Shown: positions 63,611-64,000 of the stretch, in pieces | Layout: every line of letters starts with the position of its first letter | Position numbering within the stretch: the stretch's first letter is position 1 | Notes under the pieces: generated by a model | Database searches by the model: none | Told to the model about the DNA's origin: nothing | The model's input: only the letters and a program-made list of their open reading frames with translations | From: Acidobacteriota bacterium | Lineage (GTDB): Bacteria; Acidobacteriota; Terriglobia; Bryobacterales; Bryobacteraceae | Assembly (NCBI GenBank): GCA_017304135.1 | Contig: JAFLBB010000014.1 | Location: forward strand, 23,570 to 87,569 | Reading direction: 5' to 3' | DNA: 64,000 bases | Made by a program: the position numbers and the translations under genes

Positions 63611-64000
63611 TCAGGCAATCTTGCCTTCGGCCCGCCCGCCGTAGCCGCCCTTGGCGCCAGCACCTTTCGCAGCGGCTCCCTTGGCGGCCTCCTGCACGGC
63701 CTGCGCGGCTGCCTGTGCCGACCTGCGCACGGCTTCTTCGATCGTGCCCGTACCGCCGGTTGAGGGAAAGTCGAACGCGCTGGGAGGAATGTACTTGCCC
63801 GCCTCCTCGGCCACCGAACCTGCCGTCTTGGCTGCGCGGGCCGCCGTGTTGGCCGCCTTGCGCGCCATTTCGCCTATGTCGAAGGGCCCGCCCGGTCCGA
63901 CGGGCAGTTCGAACCCGCCGGGAGGCACGGGAATCCCGGCCTGTCTGGCCACCGCCTCGGCCGTCCGCTTGGCCGCCTCCAGCGCCCGCTGCGCCGCGTC
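63611..64000 (-). CDS. Ala-rich repeat protein, partial (5' end off window)
   Basis: An open frame from 64000 down to a stop at 63611, about 129 residues, with no start in the window (a GTG at 63952 is internal). The sequence alternates Ala-rich amphipathic helices (AAKRTAEAVARQAG and ARKAANTAARAAKTAGSVAEEAG) with Pro/Gly loops (IPVPPGGFELP and YIPPSAFDFP), a repeat of about 40 residues seen twice or more. The tail is Gly/Lys/Ala-rich. It resembles late-embryogenesis-like or phasin-like helical proteins only in composition. No family is recognised. Confidence 0.6.
   Translation of the reverse strand, partial: DAAQRALEAAKRTAEAVARQAGIPVPPGGFELPVGPGGPFDIGEMARKAANTAARAAKTAGSVAEEAGKYIPPSAFDFPSTGGTGTIEEAVRRSAQAAAQAVQEAAKGAAAKGAGAKGGYGGRAEGKIA

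Overview
This is a GC-rich window with densely packed genes. It most likely comes from an acidobacterium of the Bryobacterales/Solibacter group. The evidence is two proteins ending in the Solibacter-type C-terminal domain (TIGR03437-like), two DUF1549/DUF1553 + DUF1501 gene pairs, a PEP-CTERM protein, a PmoA-like DUF6807 protein, a secreted Gfo/Idh/MocA oxidoreductase and many secreted enzymes. I saw no transposase, integrase, phage gene or CRISPR array. One tRNA gene (Asp, GTC) is present.

Layout. 1-2 kb: a partial AddB-like nuclease and a TIM-barrel sugar isomerase. 2.1-7.6 kb: a CzcCBA-type heavy-metal RND efflux operon. 7.6-14.4 kb: a mutarotase-like protein, the first DUF1549/DUF1501 pair, a PNPOx-like flavoprotein, a VTT-domain membrane protein and a glutathione peroxidase. 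14.4-26 kb: two divergent operons for glycerolipid chemistry. The minus operon has two plsC paralogues, an unknown protein, glpD and a frameshifted gene. The plus operon has a fatty-acyl reductase, an ACP-AMP ligase-PlsC-like fusion, plsY, a HAD phosphatase, an SDR and a lipid kinase. 26-29 kb: a TRIC-type channel, cobalamin adenosyltransferase and the methylmalonyl-CoA mutase catalytic subunit. 29.2-32.4 kb: rpoN-hpf-rapZ. 32.4-37.6 kb: a regulatory island, a PEP-CTERM protein, a zinc-ribbon membrane protein, a POTRA-like/HEAT protein, GDPD, a Gfo/Idh/MocA oxidoreductase and a DUF2846-like protein. 37.6-44.1 kb: a second RND pump (AcrB-like) with its adaptor and TolC, behind DUF2892 and DUF442 genes. 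44.2-53.1 kb: DUF6807, a CNNM/CorC protein, penicillin acylase, cytochrome c', a CpxAR-like two-component pair with a divergent Spy-like protein, and an esterase. 53.1-60.3 kb: a TIGR03437 protein, the second DUF1549/DUF1501 pair and an intradiol dioxygenase fused to TIGR03437. 60.3-64 kb: a HEAT-like protein, a VOC protein, a MgtC/DUF4010 membrane protein and a partial Ala-rich repeat protein.

The most notable region is 14.4-26 kb. The plus operon carries, on adjacent genes, the activities (acyl reductase, ACP/AMP ligase, PlsC-like domain) that myxobacterial ElbD, a bacterial ether-lipid enzyme, combines in one polypeptide. The organism type is one in which ether-linked, membrane-spanning lipids (brGDGTs) have been reported. 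The PlsC-like domain has lost its catalytic histidine. Other points of interest are several -10-like boxes 8-12 nt before start codons (candidate leaderless mRNAs), a CpxR-like box in the CpxAR/Spy intergenic region, and a secreted dioxygenase fused to the lineage-specific TIGR03437 domain. All assignments come from reading the sequence; no database search was possible.
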